Part shown: piece after piece, positions 32,268-43,854 of the stretch | Layout of the letters: every line of letters begins with the position of its first letter | Position numbering within the stretch: the first letter of the stretch is position 1 | DNA from: Stomoxys calcitrans | Lineage: Eukaryota; Arthropoda; Insecta; Diptera; Muscidae | NCBI RefSeq assembly: GCF_963082655.1 | Contig: NC_081554.1 | Location: 191,109,706 to 191,173,705 of the forward strand | Length of the DNA: 64,000 nucleotides | Direction: 5' to 3' | Program-made: the position numbers and the translations under genes | Notes under the pieces: model-generated | Seen by the model: only the letters and a program-made list of their open reading frames with translations | Databases searched by the model: none | What the model was told of the DNA's origin: nothing

Positions 32268-32690
32268 TAGAGTAGCGTTAGGTTACGTTTAAGTGGCAGT
32301 CTACTATCGGACTCGTTTTCGTCCATTGTGATACTACAGAAACCGAAAAAGGAAGATGCCTTTTAGTTCCTACCGTTGAACCCTCCAGATCGCTTTTAAA
32401 ATCCCAACAATATGCGAATGTTCACATCTGCTAATTCAGACAGGTTCTCAAAGAAATGAGAACCTAAAGAGGAACTCCTTCTGACTTCCAGTGCGGGACA
32501 CACACACAGAAGGTGTTCTATTGTCTCTTCATCTTCTATGTCCTCACAGCTTCTGTAAAAGTCGTTGCTGGCAACCTTCCGTCAATGACTGAGATATCTA
32601 TTTTAGCCAGTGACAGCAAAGTGGTAGACCTCTTCAAGACTAGATTAGGACACATAGTTTTGGAATGTTGACAGCCCCCTCTTTGACTCT
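32268..32690 (-). pseudogene. LINE RNase H 3' end, internally deleted copy
   Basis: Similar to 42668-43130: the 3' terminal block TTAGGTTACGTTTAAGTGGC, AGTTCCTACCGTTGAACC and GGTTCTCAAAGAAATGAGA. On the minus strand it reads the C-terminal cluster and part of KTNVSV-like RNase H tail. About 50 bp covering the GKHADRL segment are missing relative to the other copy. Confidence 0.65.
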
Positions 32691-33140
32691 ATGATCTATC
32701 ATAGAGTAGCGTTGAAAGCACCTTGATTTTCTGCGCTTCTTCTGAAATTTCTGAGACCAAGATTCGAGATGTCTTTCATTACTTGGGCTTCCTATCGGGG
32801 TTCTGATTGTTCCGTTTTGCGCATACCACCGGAGCATGTTCATTCATTATGACAATATGACCTAGCCAACGCAACCGTTGGCTAGGTCATAACGTCGTCA
32901 TACTCTTCATACAGTTCGTTGTTCATATGACGCCGATACTCTCCATCAATACAAACAGGTCCATAACTATTACAAAGAATAATTCTCTCAAACATCCCAT
33001 GTACTGCCTCGTCAGCTTTCACAAGTACCCATTACTCGGAACCATATAACAACACGGATAGTATCAGTGTCTTGTATAGTGTAATCTTCCTCTGTCGAGA
33101 GGTGGCCTTGTCAATACTGTACTCTCCACATATTAAGACT
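32690..33140 (-). pseudogene. LINE polyprotein C-terminus (same family as 61500-62860)
   Basis: The minus strand carries LSTEEDYTIQDTDTI-like, then LPCCYMVPS, LVKADEAVHGMFERIIL, GPVCIDGEYRRHMNNELYEE and the W-L-GH segment, then SEISEEAQK. The order matches the plus-strand copy at 62250-62860. A 16-bp perfect hairpin (32856-32871 / 32876-32891, loop CAAC) sits in the RWLGH region, so the copy is locally inverted. Confidence 0.65.
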
Positions 33141-33144
33141 TAGT

Positions 33145-34460
33145 GGCAAAGTAGCTCAAACTAGCATGGGAAAAGCAAGACTTTTTCATAAATTTACAAA
33201 AGAAAAATGATGTACCACGAACGCAGTTGCTATATTCCAGCCATTTATCCCCATGTTTCCCCAAAGTATAGTTTTCAAAATGAAATTACAAAATATGGCC
33301 AACAGTAAAATAAAAACCCTACATATTTTCTTAAAAGTTGAGGAACTTTTCATATCAACATGTCCCGCATAACGTCTCGTTTTGTTGAGAAACGACAGAA
33401 TTTCTAGGAAGGTGAATTCATTTCCATATAGCCCAGGCGCCACATGGTCATAAAACGAGAATGGTGCCGTGTATCATTGTGTGGGGGTATGGTATGCACC
33501 TACATTTTGTGTGCCTTTTTCTTATACCAGGGGTTTCATTAAGACCATAGAAGACACTGAAAATATAGGTCAACTGTATGCAACACCATTAAGCATGCTC
33601 TCCCAGCATTTTCATCTTCGTCAGTTGGACTAAGTAACAACAACATTATTCCCAATGCCAGATAACAGCAAAGGAGCTTTAAGAACATCAATGGTATGCA
33701 GGCATTCACCACCCTCGCTCTTACTCACATCACGTCCATGTATATGGGAGGACAGCAGCATATGGAAATGAATGCAATTGCCAGAGTATAAAATGGAACT
33801 TCTTTCAAAGACATCAGAAGGCAGCAAAAGAAGCAGTGGTAGCAGCATCAGCATCAGCTATGCAACTGCTAATGGCTGAAACACTTATCGTAGTACCAAC
33901 CCCCGATGCAGTGACACGCTCCAACACCCAGCCAAGTAAAAGAAAAAAAATAATAAAGTCGTGTTGAATAGTAAGACTATGTCTTAAGGATCTATAGGTG
34001 GCACAGTGGAAGGAAGAGAACTAAAATTTTACTCTACAAAAAATTTAATTTCCATATCGATTATTTTTCAAATGTCAGGAAATATTTTAAAACTTAAATT
34101 TTTAGAAAATTTTCTGTGAAAAACAAATTTTGAGAAACATCATCAAAAAAAAAAAAAAAAAAAAAAATCCGCTGTGTGGTTAGTCAAACCAGCTCCATTA
34201 GAAGTTTAGCTGTCTTTTGGCAATGCTTTGTGAAAATCGCATTTCCCATTTTAAGGAAGATAGATTTTCTGGCTGTGAATTTGTGTTTAGTCGGAGACTG
34301 AAATACCTTGTTTCCAAGTCGAACTCTTTAACATCAGCCTTATTTACGGCCCATGCTTTGACGGAAGACAATGACAAACAGACCAGGGATTTTTGCCACA
34401 AGCGCCTACATATGATATTAAAATCGTTCTGAAAGATTTTTATGCGATAATAGGGGAAGA
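33145..34460. other. Unique stretch with poly(A) run, no gene recognised
   Basis: Includes CAGCA-rich sequence at 33820-33860 and a 26-A run near 34143-34168. The TTTTCTGTGAAAAACAAATTTT words near 34110 resemble the AT-rich repeats at 38.5-39.9 kb. Frames of 67-85 codons have no motif. Confidence 0.4.
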
Positions 34461-34461
34461 A

Positions 34462-35235
34462 ACAAGTGAAAAGGCTTTAATTTCGGCCGGGCCGAACTTT
34501 GGATACCCACCACCTCGGGTATATATGTAAACCACCTTTCGTCAAAATCCAGTGAAAAATGCATACCTTATGCCCCATAGCAGCTATGTCGAAATATGTT
34601 CCGATTTGGATCAAAAAGTAATAAGTACAAGTCATTGTTCAGTTGTGAATAACAAATTATTGATCTTTTTAGTAGCTATACCTAAAAATAGACCGATCTG
34701 AACCATATGCGACACGGACATCGAAAAGCCTAACATAAGTCACTGTGTCAAATTTCAGTGAAATCGGGTTATAAATACGCCCTTTATGGGCTCAATACTT
34801 TAAATCGAGATATCGGTATATATGACAGCTATATCAAATTCTGGACCGATTTGGCCAAGTTGCAGAAAAACGTCAAAGCGCCTAACACAACTCACTGTTA
34901 ACTTAATTCACTGGGGGCTTAACTTAATTCACTGTCCCAAATTTCGGCGACATTGGACAATAAATGCGCCTTTTATGGGCCAAACCTCAAATCGAAAGAT
35001 CTGTCTATATGACAACTATATTCAAATCTGGGCCGGTCTGGGCCAACTTGAAGAAGAATGTCGAAGGGCTTTACACAACTCACTGTCCGAAATTTCGGCG
35101 ATATCAGACAATAAATGCGGCTTTTATGGGCCCAAAACCTTAAATCGACAGATTGGTCTATATGACAGCTATATTCTAATCTGCACCGGTCTGGGCCAAC
35201 TTGAAGAAGGATGTCGAATGGCCTAACTTAACTCA
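34462..35235 (-). mobile_element. DINE-like element, terminal half, reversed
   Basis: Starts AACAAGTGAAAAGGC, TTTCGGCCGGGCCGAAC, TTTGGATACCCACCACCTCG, the mirrored terminus of 2862-4205. Units then repeat with AACTCACTGTC, TATGGGCC and CTATATGACAGCTATAT. It breaks off near 35235, where an unrelated 190-bp stretch follows. Confidence 0.8.
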
Positions 35236-35429
35236 CCTACACGAAGAAACTTCCGATAATGGGATGAGGCGAATAAACTGTCGAGGCGAGAAACATTGCA
35301 GTTAGCAGCACCAGATTCCAACATCGAAGCATTCACATCGATGGAGGGCCTTATGGCTGTTACTCGATCAAAACACGAGAAACCAAATAGTTTATGATGT
35401 GATAGATGGAAGGCATTCAAACAGCATGT

Positions 35430-36185
35430 TAAATTCATGCTAAATTTCAACCAAATCGGATGAGAATTGCGCCCTCTATAGGTTCAAGAAGTCAAGATCC
35501 CAGATCGGTTTATATGGCAGTTATGTCAGGTTATTAACCGATTTCAACCATACTTAACACAGTTGTTGGAAGTCATAACGAAACACTTAATGCAAAATTT
35601 CAGCCAAATCGGATGGATATGGCGCCCTCTAGTGGCTCAAGAAGTCAAGATTCAAAATCGGTTTATATGGCAGCTATATCAGGTTATGTACCGATTTTAA
35701 CCATACTTAGCGCTGTTGTTGAAAACCATAACAGAACATCTCGTGCAAAATTTCAGCCGAATAGAATGAGAACTGCGCCCTCTAGATGCTCAAGAAGTCA
35801 TGACCCCAGGTCTGTTTATATGACAGCTATATCAGGTTATTGACCGAATTAAACCATACTTAGCACATAATTGCGCCCTCTATTGGCTTAAGAAGTCAAG
35901 ATCCTAGATCGGTTTATATGGAAGACCCATATGGCCCATTTACAATGCAATCTGACCCACCCTAATAAAAAGTATTTGTGCAAAATTTCGAGCGGCTATA
36001 TTTACTCCTACGAAAGTTGGCATGGTTTCGAGAGACAGACGGACGGACATGGCTAGGTCGACTTAAAATGTCATGACGATCAAGAATATGTTTGCATTAA
36101 GGGGTCTTAGATCAATATTTCGAGAAGTTACAAACAGAATGACGAAATTAGTATACACTTACCCCATGGTGGAGGGTATACAAAT
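35430..36185 (-). mobile_element. DINE-like element, reversed, with 5' end
   Basis: Internal units (CAAATCGGATGAGAATTGCG, CCCTCTAGTGGCTCAAGAAG, GGTTTATATGGCAGCTATAT) run into GAGAGACAGACGGACGGACA. GATCAAGAATATG, AACAGAATGACGAAATTAG and CCCATGGTGGAGGGTATA follow, which are the family 5' landmarks in reverse. LINE sequence starts immediately after. Confidence 0.8.
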
Positions 36186-36520
36186 GAAGAATGTTGGGAA
36201 CTACAACTTTGAGATAGTCAGCAACTTTAGCAACCAGTTATGAAATAAAACGAAGGATAATATTGGCTAACAGATGCTACTTTGGATTTAGCAAGCAGTT
36301 GTGGAGCAAAGCCACCTCTCGGCAGACGAGAATCACACTATACAAGACAACCCGTGTCTCGTACGTGTACATATGTCTCCAATCCATGGGTACTTGCGAA
36401 AACAGAAAAGACAGTATTTGGAGTGTTTGAGAGAAAAATTCTTTGTAAAATATATTTACCGGTCTGCGTCATACAATATATCCTACAAAAGACGCCTATA
36501 TTATAAACTAGAACATAGAC
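36186..36520 (+). pseudogene. LINE polyprotein C-terminal fragment
   Basis: The sequence parallels 62080-62360: NVGNYNFEIVSNFS, IKRRIILANRCYFGFSKQLW, TSRQTRITLYKTT and KTEKTVFGVFERKILCKIYLP, then VCV. This is the region after the reverse transcriptase that includes the FERKILRKIYGPV motif. Stops and frameshifts break it, giving overlapping 74- and 90-codon frames that are not separate genes. Confidence 0.65.
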
Positions 36521-36705
36521 GTCGCACAGTGGGAGAAAAGCGAAAAAAGACTAGTAAAAAATATGCCGTGTGAGAACGGATAGAGATACGTTTCTCTATG
36601 AAATTTGAAATGATTAGAGCCAAGGTGTTAGCGAGATCGTGGGAAATTTCAAGGCCCTAAATTGTCTTGTCAAGCCCCTAAAGTTGGTCACCTCGGCATC
36701 AGTGA
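36520..36705 (+). repeat. Interspersed repeat family C, copy 2
   Basis: Contains CAGTGGGAGAAAAGCG, AAAAAGACTAGTAAAAAATA, GAAATGATTAGAGCCAAGG, TTTCAAGGCCCTAAATTG and AGTTGGTCACCTCGGCATC. It is matched by 2510-2830 and, inverted, 40960-41345. Confidence 0.5.
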
Positions 36706-36907
36706 CATATTGCCTGATTTCGCTGAAACTGTAACTTGTGTAAGAGTTATCGAGACCTGAATCAAATATGATCCAGACCAGCCCCTATTCACATATAAAT
36801 ATGGATATGGTAGTGAAGTTATAATAAAATAGGATGATTAATGTAGCTAAGGTGGTTGGTATCTAAAGTTGAGCACGGCCAAACATAGCACATTTTTACT
36901 TGTTTTA
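36706..36907 (+). mobile_element. DINE-like 3' fragment
   Basis: One degraded internal unit, then AAGGTGGTTGGTATCTAAAG, a decayed hairpin TTGAGCACGGCCAA and GCACATTTTTACTTGTTTT. Confidence 0.65.
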
Positions 36908-36909
36908 TT

Positions 36910-37998
36910 TTTTCCCCCTAACTGAACCCACCTATGTAAACGCAATAATATTTCATATTTCCCAATTGTACACTTTGTCAAATACTTTTTCTGCTATGGC
37001 CTTCTCCAAAAACCATTTCACTGTGAGAGTGTTGCCAACCTATACCATCATCCACATTGTTTCACCATGACTATTCAAAAGTCTACCATTTACAGTAGCT
37101 CATAAATCATCTTCTGCAACAGTTACTTCAGTGCAGAAATTGTTGCTTGTGTGCGTGTATGTATGTGTGTGTTAATTCTAAAGCGAATAAATTTATTTTT
37201 TGTTGCATCCCCAGTGATACTCTCACATTTTACTGCATTTTTATATTCCGTGTTGCGCTTTCTCTGCTCTGCTCTGTTACGTTTTGTTTTATTGTTCGCA
37301 ATGCAACTGGTCCCATTGTTTTCTGTGTATTTTTTGTAAGGCTAGCTGGGCTGGAAGTGCAATTGTTGTTATTGTAAGCCAACGTTATTTTCTTTTTTTC
37401 CTCTCATCAACACTCATTGTCTTCTTTCTTTCACCCAACTCAGGGAGTGTGCTCTTTAGGCTTCGCTGTATAAATTGCATGTTTGTATGGTCATGTAGAA
37501 ATGTACGCAGAGCAGTTAAAATTGTAGCATATGCTCAGGCTTAATATGATATGGTGTTAAACTTTCATTTTCAGGTGAAAGTGAATATAAAAAGTGAGAT
37601 GATTATAAATGGGAGATATTTTGTATTATACAGAAAAAAGTTTAGAGAAGAAAAGTATACAATGTCAATATATGGTGTACTTAGGGTACAAAAATAGAAT
37701 TTTAGTGTTAGTTTCTAACTTGAAAGATATTTTAAAGTTTGTTTATAAAACTGATTGTAGAACCTATAGGAAAATCAGTTTTCGTTTAAAAATTTTGTTT
37801 GCCAATTCTATTTTTTTGCCAAATTTCCACAAATATCTGCCTTTCGATATTTTGTGTAAAACAAATTTCAAAAATTTTACTGAAAAATTTAATTTAGATT
37901 TAATTATGTGGTTAGCAATGCCATAAAATTAAATCTTTTCTCTTTTCTCTGAACCTGTTGTATGATCCTTATGTTTTTTTCCATAACAGTCCACCAAA
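36910..37998. other. Mostly unique stretch with one weak ratchet-like splice site
   Basis: GT-rich run at 37149-37175. A good acceptor (CTTTCTTTCACCCAACTCAG, ending 37440) is followed by GGAGTG with no donor in range. A second, TTTCATTTTCAG ending at 37574, is followed directly by GTGAAA. The 105-codon plus frame at 37609-37926 has no recognisable domain. Confidence 0.4.
37565..37600 (+). promoter_or_regulatory. Weak candidate recursive-splice site
   Basis: A short pyrimidine tract (CTTTCATTTTCAG) ends at 37574 and is followed at once by GTGAAAG. A GTGAGA donor-like word lies 19 nt on, at 37594. The donor part is weaker than at 19251 or 55703. It lies 18.3 kb from the first and 18.1 kb from the second. 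Confidence 0.25.
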
Positions 37999-37999
37999 C

Positions 38000-38264
38000 A
38001 ACTGAGGCGAGAATGGTTTATATCGAACCAATTTTGGGTATATCTCCCATATAGACAGGACAAGACTTTTTATTACCCAATTTTGCTGACATTTTGGAAC
38101 TGGCCAGACCCATTTGTTAACCAAATCCACTGTAATTTGGAACAGCAATTTTAGGCTAGATTGGTTCAAAAAAGACCACACATCGATAAAGTTACTTTTG
38201 TATACTAGAGCTGGTGTGTATTCAAAGTTCAGCCCGACCGAACTTAGTGCATTTTTATTTGTTT
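38000..38264 (+). mobile_element. DINE-like 3' fragment
   Basis: Contains a unit with TATATCTCCCATATAGACAG. It ends with TGGTGTGTATTCAAAG, TTCAGCCCGACCGAACTTAG and TGCATTTTTATTTGTTT. Confidence 0.65.
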
Positions 38265-38499
38265 AATACTTTTAAGACGCAAAAATATCAAGGATAGTTT
38301 CCAAGCAAAACCGTAATTTTTTCGAAAACAAATTAAAAATAAACAAAAAATTTATAACATCAAATTTGAATGAAATTTTCGATCACAAGTTTTTATTATA
38401 ATTAAATTTCGAAAACTTTGATTTGTGACAAGATTTCTAGAACAAACAAATTTCGATAAAAATTTCAACCACAATCAAATATTACCAAATTTAATTTTG

Positions 38500-39990
38500 G
38501 AAATTTGATCTTTTCAACTTTTTCTATGAAAATCAATTGTCATATAAAAAAGGTATAAAATTAAATTTGGCTGTATTTTTTTTGCTAAATTTTTTGACTG
38601 TAAGAAATTCTCAACCAATTTTAGGGTGAAGATAAGTTTTCCGGATGTATGTTACATGTATATGTATGTTCGGTTCGAGCCTAGATTTAGATTTTCTTTT
38701 AAAACAGTTTTTATCCCTAAAAGTATACACCACTTTTAGCAAGTATTCAAAAAATAGACAATTTTTTAATTGTTTGAAACTTAAATTGCCACGATAATAA
38801 AAAAGAAGATTTTACTAATATGTTGTTAGAAATGAAATTTCAACTCAATCATCGACAAAATTCAAAAATAAAAAAAAATAATAATTTTATCAAATTTTCT
38901 ATGAAAAACAAAACTTAACTTTAGCAAATTTTCTATGAAAATCACAATTTCTGAAATTTTTGATTTTTAAATGTGGCCAAGATTTCTATTTAAACCTGGT
39001 ATTTACAAAAATTTTTTTTAGGAAATCAAATATATTTTCCAAACCCCTAAAGGTAGGCATCACTTTTGTACAACTATTTAAAAACAATTTTGGTCCTTAA
39101 AAAAATTTCGCCTAACTGCTCTTTTAGCACCCAATCTTTTAACCACAATCATTTTTGCCAAACTTTAATTTAAAAATCTGATCTTTGCAACATTTTCTAT
39201 GAAAATTAATTATCGATATAAAACAGGTATGAAATTTTAATTTAACTAATTTTTTTCCAAAATTTGTTGACTGTAAGAAATGTTCATCCAATTTTAGGGT
39301 GAATATAAGTTTTCTGGATGTACGTTACATGTACATGTATGTTCGAGTTGAGCGCAAATTTAGATTTTCTTTTTAAACAGCTTTTATCCCTTAAAGTATA
39401 CACCACTTTTTGCAAGTACTGTAAAAAAATATATTTTTTTAATTGTTTTGAAACTTAAATTGCCACGATAATTAAAAAAGTCTTTACTAATATGTTGTTA
39501 GAAATGAAATTTCAGTTCAATCACCGACAAATTTAAAAAATTTGAAAAAAATAATTTTCAACTTTCAAATTTTCTATGAAAATCAAAATTTAACTTTAGG
39601 AGATTTTCTAGGAAAAAAAATCAAAATTTCTGAAGGTTGATAATTAAATGTTGCCAAGATTCGAATTTAAACCTGGTATTTGGAAATATTTTTTATAAGA
39701 AAAATCAAAAATATTTTCTTACCCCTAAAGTAGGCATCAATTTTGTGCAATCTTTGAAATCTAAATTTTGCTTTAGCAAATTTTCTAGGAAAAAAAATCT
39801 AAATTTCGGAAGGTTGATTTTTAAATGTTGCCAAGATTTCTATTTAAACCTGGTATTTGTAAATATATTTTTTAAAAGAAAATCAAAATTATTTTCCTAC
39901 CCCTAAAAGTAGGCATCGCTTTTGTGCAATCATTTAAAAAACAATTTTGGGCTTTAATTAAATTTCACCCAACTGTTCTTTTAGCACCCA
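38500..39990. repeat. AT-rich segmental tandem duplication, period about 673 bp
   Basis: The block starting TTAGGGTGAAGATAAG at 38621 recurs at 39294 (TTAGGGTGAATATAAG), 673 bp later. The similarity runs through GTTACATGTA, AGTATACACCACTTTT, AATTGCCACGATAAT and ATGTTGTTAGAAATG. A second block (GCCAAGATTTCTATTTAAAC, CCCTAAAGGTAGGCATCAC) occurs near 38975, 39653 and 39831, so part of it is present three times. The words TTTTCTATGAAAA are scattered throughout. There is no coding signal beyond chance frames. Confidence 0.8.
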
Positions 39991-40836
39991 ATTTTTCGTT
40001 GCACACAAACCCTCAATCGATGTTGCAACACATTTGGGTACATTTAGGGAGTTTATGGCTATTCGTGCTGCCTTGGACAACATCAGCGTTTTGTGGGCCA
40101 CATGCAAATGTTAATGGCTCCTCTCAAAATTTATCGCTTTATATTTCCGCATAAATTATTAACGATTAATAAACTGTTTATTTTATTTTTGCTGCGGAAA
40201 ACTCTTTCCATGCTGTGTGTGTGTGTATGTGACTATGTATGTGTTATATGTGCGTTTGAGTTTGTGTGTGTGAGTTGAAAAGCCTTGGTTTTTATGGGCA
40301 AAGTCCAATTCAAGCTATTATTCATGGAATGCTGTGAATGAATGCCGAATTATATGGCAAAGACGTGTTTGTAGCTTCATGCTTTTGTTGCTCGGAATAT
40401 TGTGGGTCTGTGTTTGCCTGTGTGTTTTTGGGGGCGTTTGTATTGGTCTGGGTGTGTGTGTGTGTGTAGGAGCGAAAATGATTTATTTAATATTATGTGG
40501 TAATAATACATTCATAACTTAGTTTTGCTAGAAAACAACACTTGTCTATGCGTGGCAATATATATTAGTTTGGAGCAACTTTTAGAGGAGTATCCCCATT
40601 CAGATGGGGAGAGAAAATTGACGTTAAATAGGGCTTAAGCGTTGCTAGTTGGAAAAATCGGTCATTGATTATTTTTAAATAGTTTGAAGTTGGGGGATGT
40701 TTTTAAACGAAAAAGTTTTATAATGTGGTTATTTTTCTAGGAGTTGAGCTTAATAATCGAAAAAAGTCCCGCTATTTAATGTAGAAATTCGATAACTATA
40801 AACAATGGGATAAAATAAGAACAGACTTTAGTCTAA
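39991..40836. other. Unique stretch with GT microsatellites
   Basis: GT-rich runs at 40215-40275 and 40405-40470 generate Cys/Val-rich frames of about 60 codons. No gene is recognised. Confidence 0.45.
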
Positions 40837-40837
40837 A

Positions 40838-40905
40838 TCAGTAAGGAATGGCAAAAGTCGGGCTTGGCGACTGCATAATGCCATACACCTACCATCATAC
40901 AATAT
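40838..40905 (-). mobile_element. DINE subtype-2 terminal fragment
   Basis: AATCAGTAAGGAATGGC, AAAAGTCGGGCTTGGCG and ATAATGCCATACACCTACC match the subtype-2 terminus at 29950 and, inverted, the end at 24340-24395. Confidence 0.6.
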
Positions 40906-40959
40906 ATAATATTATATTCAATAGAGAATAGTCAACGAAACTTCTTTTTTTGGGAAGAA

Positions 40960-41345
40960 AAAACATTCGAATGCTTCCGTAAAATGCAAAATACGCAGGC
41001 AATTTAAGCCAAAATTCAAAAAATTTAAAGTTAGAAGTCGAATATACCCGAGACCAGAGGAGATATTGTATACCTCAAGCGGACTCTTGTTAAAAGATTT
41101 TTGAGCAATATCCAGCAAAAAAATTTTGAAAATCGTACCACAAATGAATATTTGGGAGCTCGTACAATTTTGCGAAATGCCGAGGTGACCATCTTTGGAG
41201 CCCTGCCAAAAGGGGCTCGGACCACCTAGGACCTTGAAATTAAGTTGTAATCATTTAAAATTTCTGAGAGTTATCTCTATCCTTTCTCATATGACTTTTT
41301 TTTTCACTAATCTTTTTCGAGTCTATCCCACAGGGCGATCACTGG
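40960..41345 (-). repeat. Interspersed repeat family C, copy 3
   Basis: The reverse complement parallels 2510-2830 over about 320 bp: ATTTCAAGGTCCTAGGTGG, CCCTTTTGGCAGGGC, TGGTCACCTCGGCATTTCG, TTGCTCAAAAATC and GCTTGAGGTATACAATATC. It is the longest copy. A 64-codon frame across it is not conserved in the others. Confidence 0.55.
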
Positions 41346-41916
41346 AGTCTATGTAAGATATCCAGCCTGAAGCCATGCAGATTAAGTACACAGATTGAAA
41401 CAAAGACGATATTTTGCCAATACCGGCTGGTTTTGTTTTATGCCTATTTTTAGCAAATATGGTTAATACCATTTGGTATTAGTTCAATACCAAACGAAGG
41501 ACTCTAGAAACTGTATCGTCAACGTGGTAAAAGTTTTGTTCATGTGAGTACTTATAATAATGTCGTTCGGTTTGGCATTGAGGCCCATATAATTTTGGTA
41601 TTAAAACGAATATCTCTTTGGTAATAAATTCAATACCAAACGGTAATTATCGTTTTATATTTTACCCATATCAGACGGTACTGTTTTGATAAGAGGCATT
41701 GAAATAAGCACGTTTGATGTGAATTTTTCAATCATTGTATGAAGAGTGCTATTCATACCATCGTGGTATAATCGAGTCCACGATAGTAAACCTGGAAGGA
41801 ATGGATGAGGTTTCCGGTCGGATGCCTGAAACGATCCTTGAGTTTGAGTGCGAGGCACTGTTTCCAACTGCACGGTCTTGAATCAACGGTACTCGGGTAT
41901 TGTCATCTGAAACTTT

Positions 41917-42080
41917 ATGCTACGCGGATGCCCACTAGAGGACAGAGTAGGCATTGGGGTTTTCACTAAGAACCCAAGGACTGAGGTATATTTTCGACTG
42001 CCTGACCAAAATAACGCCCTGCAGGTAGAGATACTGGCGATCACATAGTGCGTGAGATGGTATAATGTTTACGCGAGGAC
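41917..42080 (+). pseudogene. LINE RNase H N-terminal fragment
   Basis: The plus strand reads CYADGCPLEDRVGIGVFTKN, then PRTEVYFRLPDQNNALQVEI and LAI. It corresponds to CYTDGSKLEDRVG...QAEILAI of the family, holding the first Asp and the Glu of the RNase H catalytic set. It decays after about 45 codons. The preceding 41655-41900 has no assignment. Confidence 0.65.
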
Positions 42081-42084
42081 TTTG

Positions 42085-42495
42085 AGTTCGTGTAGAATTT
42101 CAACCAAAATTCTTACATATTTTAGGAATCACAGAGGAAATAGTTGTGCAAAATTTTGAGAATGTCGGTTTATAAATGCGCTTGCAAAGGGTCTAGAAGA
42201 GAAAAACGGGTCATAAGCGAGCTATATCTAAATCTGAGCCGATTTCTATGAAATTCACTAGTGATCAGAATATTTATAAGAGAAACCTTCGTGCCTTATT
42301 TCGCTAGAATCGGTTGACAAATGACAATATTATTGCCATATTAATTCAAATCGGACGAACGCATATATGGGATCACAGATAACAAACAGACAAACTGACA
42401 GACACACAGACGGTAGTAGCTAAATCGAATCAGAAAGTGGTTCTGAGTTGATCAGAATGCTTATTAATGCGTCTATCTCCCCTCCTGTGTAGGGT
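42085..42495 (-). mobile_element. DINE subtype-2 fragment, reversed
   Basis: Units with AAATCGGACGAACGCATATA and ATCTGAGCCGATTTC, then an AGACAAACTGACAGACAC run in place of the GTCTGTC landmark. AGCTAAATCGAATCAGAAAG and CCTGTGTAGGGTGTA follow, the mirrored 5' end of 22255. Confidence 0.7.
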
Positions 42496-42667
42496 GTACA
42501 AAAATTCCAAACTTACACCTGTCTTTGAATAAGTTCAGTTTTCCAACATTTTGAAAGTCCGTACTCAGAAACGTAGTACGAAACAATTTTTAAGTATTTT
42601 TAAATTGATTAGTGATATAAACTAAAATCAAACTGAACCAAATGACTAATTTGCAACGGCCAAATTC

Positions 42668-43850
42668 CTATATCAATAAGAGGTTAGGTTTAAGTGGCAG
42701 TCTGCCATCAGACTCACTTAGACGTTTTCGTCCATTTTGATATCACAGGAACAAAAGAAGGAAAATGTCTTCTTGTTCCTACCGTTGAACCATCCAGATC
42801 TCTTTAAAAATGCCAATAACTTGCGAATGTTCACATCCATTAAATCAGACAGGTTCTCAAAGAAATGATAACCTAGAGTGGAACTCCTTCAAACTGCTAG
42901 TGCGGGACACACACAAAGAAGGTGTTATACAGTCTCTTCTTCTTCGATGTCCTCACAGCTTCTGCAAAATTTGTTGCTGCCAACTTTCAGCCTGTCAGCA
43001 TGTTTTCCGATTAGACAGTGACCTATCATGACGGACACAATGACTGAGACGTTTGTTTTAGCCCATGACGGCAAAGCCGTAGACCTCTTCGAGTCTATAT
43101 TAGGCCACATAGTTTTGGAATGCTTACAGCCCCCTCTTTGTGACCATCTATCATTCGTTGCCCTTCGGGCCTGGTCCTAAAAACTTAGCTTACATGTCGC
43201 TAGAGGCATACCCACAGATTCCAGTATCCTTGGAATGTGTTGGGTAGTTCCTAGTCTCGCAAGTTCGTTTGCTTTACAATTCCCTGGCATATCTCTAAGG
43301 CTCGGCACCCAGAACAGCTGAATTTTTAACTGTTCAGCCATCTCGTTGAGAGATCTGCAACAGTCGAGGGGGGTTTTTGTGTTCAGAAATACGTTGTCCA
43401 GGGATTTAAAGGCTGCTCGGCTTTCTGAGAAGATATTTATGCCAGTCGTCGTAATGGCATTATATCATATCCATTCCACCACTTCCTTAATAGCAAGGAT
43501 CTCCGATTGATATACACTGCAGTGGTCAGGTAACCATTTCGATATGACCAATTCTAGATCTTTAGAGTACACACCAAAATCCCACCTGGTCGTTTAGTTT
43601 GGAACCATCCGTATAAAAATGCATATATCTTCGGTTACCAGGGATATCGTAGTTCCAATCGGTTCTAGTGGGAATAGTGGTAGAGTATTTTTTATCAAAA
43701 AGAGGCTCAGGTAGGGTGTAATCCACAATGCCTGGATCATCGGATATTGTATCAAGGACAACACAGTGTCCGTAGCCGCCACATGAACAATGAGAAAGTT
43801 CCCTTAACCTCACATCAGTGGTCGCTGCAATTTTGGTAGCCACAATTTAA
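42668..43850 (-). pseudogene. LINE RNase H domain and 3' end
   Basis: On the minus strand, HFYTDGSKLNDQVGF (43560-43620) starts the RNase H. LVISKWLPDHCSVYQSEILA, NIFSESRAAFKSLDNVF and IPGNCKANELARLG follow in shifting frames. The C-terminal part is ALPSWAKTNVSVIVSVMIGH, CLIGKHADRL and NKFCRSCEDIEEEETV, a CxxC cluster. The 3' UTR block ends at TAGGTTTAAGTGGCAGTC. Frameshifts and a missing His-Cys tail make it inactive. A shortened relative lies at 32268-32690. Confidence 0.8.
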
Positions 43851-43854
43851 GTTT

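Noticed and set aside
41780..41815. Minus-strand ratchet-like site (CCATTCCTTCCAG|GTTTAC)
   Set aside because: The donor part GTTTAC lacks the GTRAG consensus, and no downstream donor is obvious.
42350..42430. Separate microsatellite at AGACAAACTGACAGACACAC
   Set aside because: It is the short reversed GTCTGTC landmark of a DINE fragment, not expanded.
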